A stretch of 64,000 nt of DNA from UBA6197 sp047638075 (GTDB taxonomy: Bacteria > Pseudomonadota > Alphaproteobacteria > Rhodobacterales > Rhodobacteraceae): NCBI RefSeq assembly GCF_047638075.1, contig NZ_JBLJBV010000001.1, positions 1-64,000 on the forward strand, given 5' to 3'. Of the stretch, positions 35,657 to 45,138 are shown in pieces. The position numbers were made by a program, and so were the translations under genes. The notes beneath the pieces were generated by a model. It had not been told where the DNA came from, searched no databases, and saw only the letters and a list, made by a program, of their open reading frames with translations. Within the stretch, counting starts at the first letter, position 1; each line of letters opens with the position of its first letter.

Positions 35657-36640
35657 ATGACCGGGGCAAACGAAATGCCAGAGCATCCGCAGCACCCAAA
35701 CACCCAAGGGCGCGTTGCAGATGCGCCCAAAGGCAATTGGGTGGACCGTCTGGCCCCCGCCTGGAGCCGCCCCTGGCTGCGGCTAAGCCGTGCCGATCGG
35801 CCGATTGGCACCTGGCTATTGCTATTGCCGTGCTGGTGGGGCGTGGCGCTGGCCGCCGCTGCCGACGCGCCCCAGCTGTTTGACCTGTGGATCGCGCTGG
35901 GGTCAACGCTGGGGGCATTTTTGATGCGTGGCGCGGGCTGCACCTGGAACGACATCACCGACCGCCATATTGATGGCAGCGTAGCGCGAACCCGGTCACG
36001 GCCGATCCCGTCGGGCCAGGTTACGGTGCGGGGCGCTGTGGTCTGGATGGCCGTGCAGGCCGCGCTGGCGGGGCTGATCCTGCTGACCTTCAACTGGGTG
36101 GCAATCGGTTTGGGCGTGGGGTCGCTGGCGCTGGTCGTGATCTATCCCTTTGCCAAGCGGTTCACCTGGTGGCCGCAGGTGTTTTTGGGCCTCGCGTTCA
36201 ACTGGGGCGCGCTGCTGGCCTGGGCTGCCCATACCGGTAGCGTTTCGCTGGCGCCCGTGGCGCTTTATGGCGCGGGCATTGTCTGGACGCTGTTTTACGA
36301 TACGATCTACGCCCATCAGGATAAGGAGGACGACGCGTTGATTGGCGTCAAATCCACCGCGCGACTGTTTGGGCAGCAAACGGCGCGCTGGCTGAGCTGG
36401 TTTTTGCTGGGTGCGGTCGCGCTGATGACGTTGGCGGTGCTGTTGGCGCTGTTGCCCGGCGCGGGGCCGTTGAAACTGGTAATGGCGTTGGTGGCGCCCT
36501 GGGCCTTTGGCTGGCACATGCTGTGGCAGCTTCGGCGATTGGATATCGACAACCCCGAGACGTGTCTTGCGCTGTTTCGCACAAGCCGCGACACTGGCCT
36601 GATCGTTGCGCTATTTCTTGCCGGTGCGGCGCTGGTCTGA
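35657..36640 (+). CDS. ubiA: 4-hydroxybenzoate octaprenyltransferase
   Basis: The 327-residue membrane enzyme prenylates 4-hydroxybenzoate for ubiquinone. Both Asp-rich metal motifs are present: NDITDRHIDGSVARTRSRP and the YDTIYAHQDKEDD region. About eight membrane helices are visible. The ATG at 35657 has GAGG eight bases upstream; the longer open frame crosses the rsmE gene in antisense and is not real. It is divergent from rsmE with a 12-base gap. Confidence 0.94.
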   Translation: MTGANEMPEHPQHPNTQGRVADAPKGNWVDRLAPAWSRPWLRLSRADRPIGTWLLLLPCWWGVALAAAADAPQLFDLWIALGSTLGAFLMRGAGCTWNDITDRHIDGSVARTRSRPIPSGQVTVRGAVVWMAVQAALAGLILLTFNWVAIGLGVGSLALVVIYPFAKRFTWWPQVFLGLAFNWGALLAWAAHTGSVSLAPVALYGAGIVWTLFYDTIYAHQDKEDDALIGVKSTARLFGQQTARWLSWFLLGAVALMTLAVLLALLPGAGPLKLVMALVAPWAFGWHMLWQLRRLDIDNPETCLALFRTSRDTGLIVALFLAGAALV

Positions 36641-36703
36641 TTGATCCGGGCGCACGCGCGCCGTAAGAACAGGCGAAACCAACTGACAAAGGCCACGCGT
36701 CAC

Positions 36704-38701
36704 ATGCGTTTTGGACCCAAGATCATGACTTTCGCGGCATTTTCTCTGGCGCTAGTGCTGTCGGCGCTGGTTGCCGGCGGCTCTGCCACCGTCATCGAAA
36801 AGCGGTCGCGCAATGACGTGCAGGCGGCGCTGAACACCGCAGGCCATTCCTGGGCGCGGGTCGAGACTGACGGGCTACAGGTCAATCTGCTGGGCACGGC
36901 GCCATCCGAGGCGGCGCGTTTTCGTGCCGTGACGCTGGTTGGCTCCATCGTCGATTCCAGCCGGATCGTCGATGCCGCGGATGTCGAGGCAGCCAAGGCA
37001 ATCGACGCGCCAGTGTTTTCGCTGGAACTGCTGCGCAATGACGACGGGATTTCCTTGATCGGGCTGGTGCCGGCGGATACGGACCGAGAGGCGCTTTTGA
37101 CGCTGCTGAAACAGGTTGCCGCTGATGGCGTGGTCACCGACATGCTGGAAAGCGCCGATTACCCCGTGCCGGGCGCGTGGCAACAGGCGCTGGATTTCGG
37201 AATATCGGCGCTGAAAACACTACCCCGGTCAAAAATCTCAGTCGCGCCGGGGCGGGTTTCGATTACTGCCATCACCGATAGCGTCACCGAAAAATCGCGG
37301 ATCGAAACCGATCTCAGGCGCCGCACCCCCCGCGCCTTGCGCGTCACGCTGGATATTTCCGCGCCGCGACCGGTTATCACCCCGTTTACCCTGCGCTTTT
37401 TGATCGACGATGAGGGCGCCCGCTTTGATGCCTGTTCGGCCGATACGGACCGTGCCCGCGACAAGATACTGGCCGCCGCCCGCGACGCAGGTGCCCAAGG
37501 CGCGCAGGGCTGCACCGTGGGGATGGGCGTGCCCAGCCCCGGCTGGGGCGATGCCGTGACCATGGGCCTGCGCGCGATCAAGGAATTGGGGGCCGGGTCA
37601 ATCACCTATTCCGATGCCGATATTTCGCTGATTGCCGCCGACAGCGTCAGCCAAGCGACGTTTGATCAGGTCGTGGGTGAACTGGAATCGAACCTGCCCG
37701 AAGTGTTTTCGCTGAAGGCCGAACTGACGCGCAAACCGACCAGCGCCGCAGAAGGCCCACCCGAGTTTTCCGCAACCCTGACTGAAAAAGGCAAGGTCCA
37801 GCTGCGCGGCCGCCTGACCGATGAACGCGAACGCGAAGCGGTCGAAAACTTTGCCCGTGCCGAGTTTGGCCATGACGCCGTTCTGGGGGCCACGCGGATC
37901 GACAAGACCCTGCCCGCCGGTTGGCCAGTGCGGGTTCTGGCCGCGCTGGAGGCGCTGGATCAGGTGAATGAGGGCAAGGTAACGGTGCAACCCGACCTGA
38001 TCCGCCTCAGCGGGGTCAGCGGCAACCCCAACGCCTCGGACGAGGTGGCGCGGATCTTGTCGGCGCGGGTCGGGGAAAACACGCGGATGGATCTTTCGGT
38101 GCGCTACGACAAGCGGCTGGACCCGGTGCTGGGCCTGCCCACCGGGCCGGAATGTGTGGCCAAACTGAATGCGGTTCTGGCCGCCGCGAAAATCACCTTT
38201 GACCCCAATTCCTCGGTGATCGCGGATGACGCGGCCGCCACGCTGGATGAACTGGCCGTGCTGATGAAAAACTGCGCCGATTTCCGCATGGAGCTTGCCG
38301 GTCATACGGATAGTCAGGGCAGCGAGGAGTTCAATCAGGAACTGTCACAAGACCGCGCAAAAGCCGTGATCGACGCGCTGATGCAGCGCCGGGTTCTGAT
38401 TGGCAATCTTGAGGCCAAGGGCTACGGCGAAGGCCAGCCTATCGCGGACAACCGCACCGAAGAGGGCCGCGAGGCGAACCGCCGGATCGAGTTTGTCCTG
38501 CTGGACGCCACCCCGATCGAGCAGACGGCACCCGCACCATCTGACGATAGCGCCGAACCGGCGGATACCCCCGCGGCCACCGCGCCCGAAGCCACCCCTG
38601 AAGATGACATCGTAATTGAGGCGCAGCCCGCAGATGACGAAACCAAACGCCCCACGCCCCGGCCCGACGCTGCGGATCAGACCCCGGCGCAAACCGAATA
38701 A
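36704..38701 (+). CDS. Envelope protein with BON-like repeats and C-terminal OmpA domain
   Basis: The 665-residue protein begins with a short basic N-terminus and one hydrophobic helix (FAAFSLALVLSALVAGGSA), then several repeated segments of about 80-100 residues that resemble BON-type domains, and a C-terminal OmpA/peptidoglycan-binding domain (about 480-600) with AGHTDSQGSEEFNQELSQDRA. A Pro/Ala/Glu/Asp-rich tail follows. Family members anchor the outer layer to peptidoglycan. Function of the repeat part is unknown. The ATG at 36725 is an alternative start. Confidence 0.85.
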   Translation: MRFGPKIMTFAAFSLALVLSALVAGGSATVIEKRSRNDVQAALNTAGHSWARVETDGLQVNLLGTAPSEAARFRAVTLVGSIVDSSRIVDAADVEAAKAIDAPVFSLELLRNDDGISLIGLVPADTDREALLTLLKQVAADGVVTDMLESADYPVPGAWQQALDFGISALKTLPRSKISVAPGRVSITAITDSVTEKSRIETDLRRRTPRALRVTLDISAPRPVITPFTLRFLIDDEGARFDACSADTDRARDKILAAARDAGAQGAQGCTVGMGVPSPGWGDAVTMGLRAIKELGAGSITYSDADISLIAADSVSQATFDQVVGELESNLPEVFSLKAELTRKPTSAAEGPPEFSATLTEKGKVQLRGRLTDEREREAVENFARAEFGHDAVLGATRIDKTLPAGWPVRVLAALEALDQVNEGKVTVQPDLIRLSGVSGNPNASDEVARILSARVGENTRMDLSVRYDKRLDPVLGLPTGPECVAKLNAVLAAAKITFDPNSSVIADDAAATLDELAVLMKNCADFRMELAGHTDSQGSEEFNQELSQDRAKAVIDALMQRRVLIGNLEAKGYGEGQPIADNRTEEGREANRRIEFVLLDATPIEQTAPAPSDDSAEPADTPAATAPEATPEDDIVIEAQPADDETKRPTPRPDAADQTPAQTE

Positions 38702-38720
38702 AGGGTGACAAGGACCAAGT

Positions 38721-39050
38721 ATGAACCGAACCGAATTTGTCTTCGCCACGGCAATCACCCTGTTTGTCACATTTTGCCTGGGGTGGTTCGCGTCGTGGCT
38801 GATACATCGCCTGACCCGCGTCACCCGTGCCGATATGGGCGAGCTGGAGCAAATGGCCCAGGCCCTGCATGAGGCCGAAGAAACCCGCGATCAGGCAATG
38901 GCTTACATCGAACAACGCGAAGCGGAATTGATGAACCAGATCAGCCAGACCGAGGCCGAACAACGTGCCGCGATGGACGGGTTGCGCGATGCCCGCCACG
39001 AGGCAGAGGAACTGCGCGGCTATATTGAGCGGATGAACGCGGACCGCTGA
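38721..39050 (+). CDS. Small membrane-anchored coiled-coil protein
   Basis: The 109-residue protein has one N-terminal membrane helix (about 6-27) and a charged helical remainder rich in Glu, Gln and Ala (about 40-105), likely coiled coil. AAGGA precedes the start. It lies 19 bases after the BON/OmpA gene, so is likely cotranscribed. No family recognised. Confidence 0.75.
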   Translation: MNRTEFVFATAITLFVTFCLGWFASWLIHRLTRVTRADMGELEQMAQALHEAEETRDQAMAYIEQREAELMNQISQTEAEQRAAMDGLRDARHEAEELRGYIERMNADR

Positions 39051-39163
39051 CGCCGCGTGCAGGGCACGGCGCGATTGCGAAACGAGAACACCTGCCCCGA
39101 ACGCCGATGTTGGGAAGGCAGCCGCAAGTCCTGATCGGAATGAATGCTGCGGCCCCGCCCCGG

Positions 39164-39397
39164 TCAGCCGCTGGTGGCTGCGGGTTTCGGTTTGCGGATA
39201 TGGCTTGCCGCAGCAATGACCAACGGGTGCAAATCGGCGTCTTGTCTGACGATAAGATCAAGCAACTCCAGCCGCATGGGCGGCGCCCAATTATCGTTGA
39301 TGTGACCGCCGACAGAGGCCGCGCCTGCGTCACCCGGCTGGGTCGCAAAGAACCCGGCGATCTGGTTGGCCATTCGGACCAGCTTGTCTGCGCTCAT
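39164..39397 (-). CDS. fdsD: Formate dehydrogenase delta subunit
   Basis: The 77-residue protein matches FdsD: start MSADKLVRMANQIAGFFATQPG, then the GHINDNWAPPMR segment and a conserved end. FdsD helps assemble or stabilise the NAD-linked formate dehydrogenase. It is the last gene of the fds locus and overlaps fdhD by four bases. Confidence 0.9.
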   Translation of the reverse strand: MSADKLVRMANQIAGFFATQPGDAGAASVGGHINDNWAPPMRLELLDLIVRQDADLHPLVIAAASHIRKPKPAATSG

Positions 39398-40200
39398 TGG
39401 ATGTCCTTTGCGTCGATCCGGTCAGGGTGGGAATGGATTTCGTAGGTCTCGCCGCGCGCGCGGGCGATCAGGGTCAGGCCGGCGGCCTCGGCTTCGGTCA
39501 CGGCAAGGGCGGTGGGGGCAGACGCCCCGATCAGCACCGGCGCACCAATCATTGCCGCCTTTTGCACCAGATCGACCGACAAGCGCGAGGTCATCACCAG
39601 TGCGCCGGTCGCCGGCGCGATGCCGGCCTGCGCCAACGCACCGGCAAGTTTATCAAGCGCATTATGGCGGCCCACATCTTCGCGCAGGATGACAAGGCCC
39701 CGTTCGGGGTGCCAGAAACCGGCGGCATGGGCGGCGCGGGTGGCGTCTTGCAGCGGCTGGGCAGTCGCCAGCGCGGCCATGGCCTGCGCGGGGGCCCGGG
39801 GCGACAATGCCGTGCCACGCGGCACGGGCGGCAAAGCGCGTAGCGCCTGTTCCAGACTGTCGATACCGCAAAGCCCGCAACCCAACGGGCCAACCATGCC
39901 ACGCTGCCGCGCCGCCAGCCGCGACGCCGACCCCGGCACCAGCCAGGCGCGCGCCTCGATGCCTTTGGGCTGATCGACAATCTCGATTGCGGTGATTTCG
40001 TCCAGGGTCCGCACCAGACCTTCGGTCAGCGCAAAACCGGTGACGAACTCTTCCAGATCGCCGGGGCTGGCCATCATCACGGCCTGCGTTGTGCCATCAT
40101 AGACCAGCGCGACCGGCACCTCTTCGGCCAGTGCGCCGCCCGCATCGCTGAACCCCCGCGCGTAGCGGCGCGCAGAGCGCGAGGACCAAAGCGCCCTCAT
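39394..40200 (-). CDS. fdhD: Formate dehydrogenase accessory sulfurtransferase
   Basis: The 268-residue FdhD (FdsC) transfers sulfur to the bis-molybdopterin cofactor before it enters FdsA. The reactive cysteines C108 and C111 are in CGLCG, with the ASPGDLEEFVTGFALTEG and EDVGRHNALDK segments. It overlaps fdsA and fdsD by four bases each, as expected for coupled translation. Confidence 0.95.
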   Translation of the reverse strand: MRALWSSRSARRYARGFSDAGGALAEEVPVALVYDGTTQAVMMASPGDLEEFVTGFALTEGLVRTLDEITAIEIVDQPKGIEARAWLVPGSASRLAARQRGMVGPLGCGLCGIDSLEQALRALPPVPRGTALSPRAPAQAMAALATAQPLQDATRAAHAAGFWHPERGLVILREDVGRHNALDKLAGALAQAGIAPATGALVMTSRLSVDLVQKAAMIGAPVLIGASAPTALAVTEAEAAGLTLIARARGETYEIHSHPDRIDAKDIQ

Positions 40201-43064
40201 TCTGCAACGGACAGGATCCGGCGCGCCGCATCACTGCGGGCGGCGGAATCGGTCTGCCATTCCGTCGGGCCATTCGACGGGGCGACCTGCACCGCCGTTA
40301 CCTTGTATTCGGGACAGTTGGTGGCCCAGTCGGAATTGTCGGTGGTGACCACATTGGCCTGCGTCGCCGGGTGGTGGAACGTCGTATAAACGACACCCGG
40401 CGCAACCCGTTCGGTGACGGTGGCACGCAAGGACGTATCGCCCACGCGCGAGGCGAGGCGCACCCAGCCGCCGTCCTTGATGCCGCGCACCTCTGCGTCA
40501 TGGGGGTGGATTTCCAGCAGATCCTCGGGGTGCCATGTGCTGTTTTCGGTGCGCCGGGTCTGTGCGCCGACGTTATATTGCGACAAAATCCGCCCGGTGG
40601 TCAGCAGCAGCGGAAAGCGCGGGCCAGTGCGTTCCTCGGTTGCCACATAATCGGTGCGGATGAACCTGCCCTTGCCGCGCACAAAACCGTCGACATGCAT
40701 GATCGGGCTGCCATCGGGGGCGTTATCGTTGCACGGCCACTGAACCGAGCCGCGCTCGTCCAGCATCTGATAGGTGACATTGGCAAAACCCGGCGTGGTG
40801 GCGGCGATTTCGGCCATCACCTCACGCGGGTGGGTGTAGGCCCAATCGGCGCCCATCGCATTGGCCAAAAGCTGAGTCAGCTCCCAATCGGCATAGCCGT
40901 TTTTCGGCGCCATCACCCGGCGCACCGGGTTGATGCGACGTTCGGCATTGGTAAAGGTGCCGTCCTTTTCCAAAAAGGTTGAACCGGGCAGGAACACATG
41001 CGCGAAATCTGCGGTTTCGTTCAGGAACAGATCTTGGACGATCACACAATCCATCGCCGCCAGACCCGCCGCGACATGCCGGGTATCGGGGTCAGATTGC
41101 ATGATGTCTTCGCCCTGAATGTAAATCCCTTTGAAACTGCCAGCCACAGCCGCATCCAGCATGTTGTTGACGCGCAGGCCCGGCTCATCCGACAGGGGCA
41201 CACCCCAGGCGGCCTCAAATATGCCGCGGGCAGTGTCGTCCGAAACATGGCGATACCCCGGCAGTTCATGCGGGAAGCTGCCCATATCACACGACCCTTG
41301 CACGTTGTTTTGCCCGCGCAATGGGTTCACCCCCACGCCGGGGCGCCCGATATTGCCGGTCATCATCGCAAGGTTGGCAATTGCCATGACGGTGGTCGAG
41401 CCTTGCGAATGTTCGGTCACACCCAGCCCGTAGTAGATCGCGCCATTTCCATTTGTCGCGTAAACCCGCGCCGCGGCCCGCAGCGTTTCGGCGGGAACGG
41501 TGGTCATTGCCTCGGTCGCTTCGGGGGAATGGGCGGGGTCGGCGGCAAAGTCCATATAATCGCTGAATTCGTCCCAATCGCAGCGCGCGCGAATGAAGGC
41601 TTCGTCGTATAGCCCTTCGGTCACGATCACATGGGCCATCGCGGTCAAAACGGCCACATTGGTGCCGGGCCGCAGACCCAGATGCCATGCCGGCCCAATA
41701 TGCGGCGTTTCCAGTAGGTCAATCCGGCGCGGGTCAATCACGATCAGCTTGGTGCCTTCGCGCAGCCGCTTACGCAGCCGGCTGGCAAAAACCGGGTGGG
41801 CATCCGTTGGGTTGGCACCGATCACAACCGCCACATCGGTTTGCTCGACCGAGTCGAAATCCTGGGTGCCTGCCGATGTGCCGAAAGTCTGTTTCAATCC
41901 ATAACCGGTGGGCGAATGGCAGACCCGCGCGCAAGTATCGGTGTTGTTGTTGCCAAAGACGGCACGGGCCAGTTTCTGCACCAGAAACGTTTCTTCATTG
42001 GTGCAGCGCGATGAGGTCAGGACCCCGATCGCATCCACCCCATCGCGCGCCTGAATCGCGCGCAAACGGTCAGCGGCGAAACCGATCGCCTCGGGGTAAG
42101 TAACCACACGCCAAGGGTCGGTGATGCTGTCGCGCACCATCGGCTTCAATATCCGTTCCTTATGCTGGGCATAGCCCCAGGCAAAGCGACCCTTGACGCA
42201 GGAATGGCCGTGGTTGGCCTTGCCCTCTTTCCAGGGCACCATGCGGATCAGCTCATCACCGCGCATCTGCGCCTCAAAGTTGCAGCCGACACCGCAATAG
42301 GCACAGGTGGTAATGATGCTGCGCTCGGGGGTGCCGATCTCGATGACCGAGTTTTCGATAAGCGAGGCGGTGGGGCAGGCCTGCACGCAGGCGCCGCAGG
42401 ACACGCAGTCGGAATTGAGAAAATTCTCGGTGCCGGTCGACACGGTTGAGTCAAAGCCGCGCCCGTCAATCGTCAGCGCAAAGGTGCCCTGCACCTCTTC
42501 GCAGGCGCGCACGCAGCGCATGCAGACAATGCATTTGGTGGGATCAAAGGTGAAATAAGGGTTGCTTTCATCCTTTGGTTGCCAGGCGGGGTTGTCCCCT
42601 TCGGGGCCGCGCACCTCAAAGTGGTTTTCACCGGGCGCGTAGCGCATATCGCGCAGGCCCACGGCCCCGGCCATATCCTGCAATTCGCAGTCGCCATTGG
42701 CCGCGCAGGTCAGGCAATCCAGCGGATGATCCGAGATGTAAAGTTCCATCACGCCACGCCGCAGGGTTTTCAACTGCGGCGTCTGGGTATGCACCACCAT
42801 GCCCGGCGCCACCGGCGTTGTGCATGACGCGGGCGTGCCGCGCACCCCGTCGATTTCCACCAGACACAGCCGACACGACCCAATCGGCTCCAACATATCC
42901 GAGGCGCATAGCTTCGGGACCGAGATCCCCGCCTCGGCCGCCGCCCGCATCACCGACGTCCCCGCCGGAACCGTAACGCTGAACCCGTCAACCATCAGCG
43001 TGACGGGCGCGCCTTGCCGTGCGGGGGTGCCTTTATCCTTGATCGGGATGATGAAATCCTTCAT
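40197..43064 (-). CDS. fdsA: NAD-linked formate dehydrogenase alpha (catalytic) subunit
   Basis: The 955-residue subunit oxidises formate to CO2 at a molybdenum site. An N-terminal 2Fe-2S domain and the His-Cys 4Fe-4S motif (DHPLDCLTCAANGDC) precede two 4Fe-4S sites (CIVCMRCVRAC, CVSCGACVQAC) and the molybdenum-domain cluster (CAYCGVGC). The metal ligand is C382 in ARVCHSPTGYG, a cysteine, not selenocysteine. The C-terminal domain (QYNVGAQTRRTENS...) binds the pterin. Overlaps fdsB and fdhD. Confidence 0.96.
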   Translation of the reverse strand: MKDFIIPIKDKGTPARQGAPVTLMVDGFSVTVPAGTSVMRAAAEAGISVPKLCASDMLEPIGSCRLCLVEIDGVRGTPASCTTPVAPGMVVHTQTPQLKTLRRGVMELYISDHPLDCLTCAANGDCELQDMAGAVGLRDMRYAPGENHFEVRGPEGDNPAWQPKDESNPYFTFDPTKCIVCMRCVRACEEVQGTFALTIDGRGFDSTVSTGTENFLNSDCVSCGACVQACPTASLIENSVIEIGTPERSIITTCAYCGVGCNFEAQMRGDELIRMVPWKEGKANHGHSCVKGRFAWGYAQHKERILKPMVRDSITDPWRVVTYPEAIGFAADRLRAIQARDGVDAIGVLTSSRCTNEETFLVQKLARAVFGNNNTDTCARVCHSPTGYGLKQTFGTSAGTQDFDSVEQTDVAVVIGANPTDAHPVFASRLRKRLREGTKLIVIDPRRIDLLETPHIGPAWHLGLRPGTNVAVLTAMAHVIVTEGLYDEAFIRARCDWDEFSDYMDFAADPAHSPEATEAMTTVPAETLRAAARVYATNGNGAIYYGLGVTEHSQGSTTVMAIANLAMMTGNIGRPGVGVNPLRGQNNVQGSCDMGSFPHELPGYRHVSDDTARGIFEAAWGVPLSDEPGLRVNNMLDAAVAGSFKGIYIQGEDIMQSDPDTRHVAAGLAAMDCVIVQDLFLNETADFAHVFLPGSTFLEKDGTFTNAERRINPVRRVMAPKNGYADWELTQLLANAMGADWAYTHPREVMAEIAATTPGFANVTYQMLDERGSVQWPCNDNAPDGSPIMHVDGFVRGKGRFIRTDYVATEERTGPRFPLLLTTGRILSQYNVGAQTRRTENSTWHPEDLLEIHPHDAEVRGIKDGGWVRLASRVGDTSLRATVTERVAPGVVYTTFHHPATQANVVTTDNSDWATNCPEYKVTAVQVAPSNGPTEWQTDSAARSDAARRILSVAE

Positions 43065-44587
43065 TCCGCAGCCTCCTTGTGGCAGGCAAAGTCATCCGGA
43101 AAATGGGTTAACGCCGATAGCACCGGGTAGGGCGTAAAGCCCCCCAACGCGCAGAGCGACCCCAGCTTCATTGTCTGGCAAAGATCCTTTAGCAGCGGCA
43201 CCGCGGTAGCGTCCCCCGCGGCAATCCGGTCAAGCGTCTCGGCGCCGCGCACCGACCCGATCCGGCACGGCGTGCATTTGCCACAGGACTCGATTGCGCA
43301 AAACTCCATCGCAAAGCGGGCCATCGCCAGCATGTCGGTGTTGTCGTCAAAAACGACGATCCCGGCGTGGCCGATCAGCCCCTCTTTCGCGCCGAACTCT
43401 TCATATCCAAAGGGCGTGTCGAACATCGAAGGGGGAAAATAAGCCCCCAGCGGGCCGCCCACCTGAACCGCCTTCACCGGGCGCCCGGTGGCAGTGCCGC
43501 CGCCGATGTCATTGACAATTTCACCCAGGCTCAGGCCAAAAGCCGTTTCAAACAGCCCGCCGAATTGCACATTTCCAGCAATTTGCAGGGGCATCGTGCC
43601 GCGTGACCGGCCAATGCCAAAATCGCGGTAATACTCTGCCCCGCGCGCGAAAATCACTGGCACCGTGGCCAGACTCAGCACGTTGTTGACCACCGTCGGC
43701 TTGCCCATAAAGCCTTCCAGCGCGGGCAACGGGGGCTTGGCCCGCACCACGCCGCGCTGGCCTTCAAGGCTGTTCAACAGGCTGGTTTCCTCGCCGCAGA
43801 CATAGGCGCCCGCGCCCACCCGCACCTCAATATCAAAGGCAAAGCCCGACCCCAGGACCGCATCCCCCAGCAGCCCCGCATCGCGCGCCGTAGCCACGGC
43901 CCGGTTCATCACCGCTATCGCATCGGGGTATTCCGACCGGATATAGACATAGCCTCTCGTCGCACCGCAACCGATGCCCGCAATCACCATGCCCTCGATC
44001 AGGCTCAGCGGATCGCCTTCCATCAACATCCGGTCGGCAAAGGTGCCACTGTCACCCTCATCGGCATTACAAACGATATACTTCTGATCGGCCGGCGCGT
44101 TCGCCACCGTCTTCCACTTGATCCCGGTCGGAAAGCCCGCACCACCGCGCCCCCTCAGGCCCGATTGCGTCACCACATCCAGGATCTGCTCGCCCGTCAT
44201 GCTCAGCGCCTTGCGCAGCCCCACCAGACCGCCATGCGCTTCATAATCGGCCAGTGCGGTGGGCTCTATCACCCCCACGCGCGCAAAGGTCAGCCGCGTC
44301 TGGCGTTTGAGATAGGGGATTTCCTCGGTCAGGCCCAACGCCTTTGGATGCGCCTCGGGCGTCTCAAACAGCGCCGCCGCATCGCCCGGCACAAAAGGGC
44401 CAAACGCAACGCGACCTTCGGCTGTTTCCAGCTCTACCAGCGGCTCCAGCCAGATCATACCGCGGCTTCCGTTGCGGATGATCCGGGGCGAAAGGCCCCG
44501 GCGCGCAGCCTCATCGGTGATCGCCTGAACAACGGCATCGGCGCCCAACGCACGGGCAGCGGCATCTGCGGGAACGTAAATTTTCAT
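43061..44587 (-). CDS. fdsB: NAD-linked formate dehydrogenase beta subunit
   Basis: The 508-residue subunit carries FMN and a 4Fe-4S cluster and hands electrons to NAD+. The NAD/FMN region is seen in GLRGRGGAGFPTGIKW and CNADEGDSGTFADR; the cluster motif is CGKCTPCRIGS. It has an N-terminal thioredoxin-like portion as in FdsB and NuoF relatives. The start overlaps fdsG by four bases and the stop overlaps fdsA by four. Confidence 0.96.
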   Translation of the reverse strand: MKIYVPADAAARALGADAVVQAITDEAARRGLSPRIIRNGSRGMIWLEPLVELETAEGRVAFGPFVPGDAAALFETPEAHPKALGLTEEIPYLKRQTRLTFARVGVIEPTALADYEAHGGLVGLRKALSMTGEQILDVVTQSGLRGRGGAGFPTGIKWKTVANAPADQKYIVCNADEGDSGTFADRMLMEGDPLSLIEGMVIAGIGCGATRGYVYIRSEYPDAIAVMNRAVATARDAGLLGDAVLGSGFAFDIEVRVGAGAYVCGEETSLLNSLEGQRGVVRAKPPLPALEGFMGKPTVVNNVLSLATVPVIFARGAEYYRDFGIGRSRGTMPLQIAGNVQFGGLFETAFGLSLGEIVNDIGGGTATGRPVKAVQVGGPLGAYFPPSMFDTPFGYEEFGAKEGLIGHAGIVVFDDNTDMLAMARFAMEFCAIESCGKCTPCRIGSVRGAETLDRIAAGDATAVPLLKDLCQTMKLGSLCALGGFTPYPVLSALTHFPDDFACHKEAAE

Positions 44588-45045
44588 GCGCTCACCTCTG
44601 CCGCAATTTCCGCCACCTTGGCGTCATCCAACCGTCCGATCAACCGCCCGTCTACCATCGCTGCGGGCGCGCAGGCGCAAAGCCCAAGGCAATAGACCGC
44701 CTCCAGCGTCACATCGGCCCGCGTCTGGCCAATCTTCAGGCCCAAGGCCGCCTCCATCCGGGCCAGCGTGGCCGCCCCCCCCATCGACTGACACGCCTCG
44801 GCACGGCACAGTTTGATCACATGGCGACCGGCCGGGACACGGCGAAAGTCGTGATAAAAGCTGATAACACCCTCAACTTCGGCCCTTGTCAGGGTCAGCG
44901 CCTTTGCAATAGGCGCCACTGCCGCTGCTGGAATCAGGCCAAATTCGGCCTGCACCGCATGCAAGATCGGCAAAAGCGGACCCTCAAGCCCCTGATGCGC
45001 CCTTAAAATCGCATCCACACGCTCGGCTGTTGCCGCTTCTGTCAT
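44584..45045 (-). CDS. fdsG: NAD-linked formate dehydrogenase gamma subunit
   Basis: The 153-residue NuoE-like subunit binds a 2Fe-2S cluster through the Cys in CRAEACQSMGG and CLGLCACAP. It is the first structural gene of the fds operon. Its promoter must lie in the 90-base space before it, where a strong palindrome sits (listed separately). Confidence 0.95.
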   Translation of the reverse strand: MTEAATAERVDAILRAHQGLEGPLLPILHAVQAEFGLIPAAAVAPIAKALTLTRAEVEGVISFYHDFRRVPAGRHVIKLCRAEACQSMGGAATLARMEAALGLKIGQTRADVTLEAVYCLGLCACAPAAMVDGRLIGRLDDAKVAEIAAEVSA

Positions 45046-45117
45046 CGCTCTCCTCCCGGTTGGCCATGTCTGAGGTAGGGCGGTATGATAGGGAAATCAA
45101 TTCACATATATCGTTAC

Positions 45118-45138
45118 TTGATAGCCACAGCCTATCAA
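45118..45138 (-). promoter_or_regulatory. LysR-type palindrome upstream of fdsG
   Basis: TTGATAG (45118-45124) and CTATCAA (45132-45138) form a perfect 7-7-7 inverted repeat containing the T-N11-A core of LysR-family sites. It overlaps the last codons of fdsR and lies 73-93 bases before the fdsG start, a suitable place for an activator site. A further ATGATAG half lies nearer fdsG. Binding by FdsR is inferred. Confidence 0.6.
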
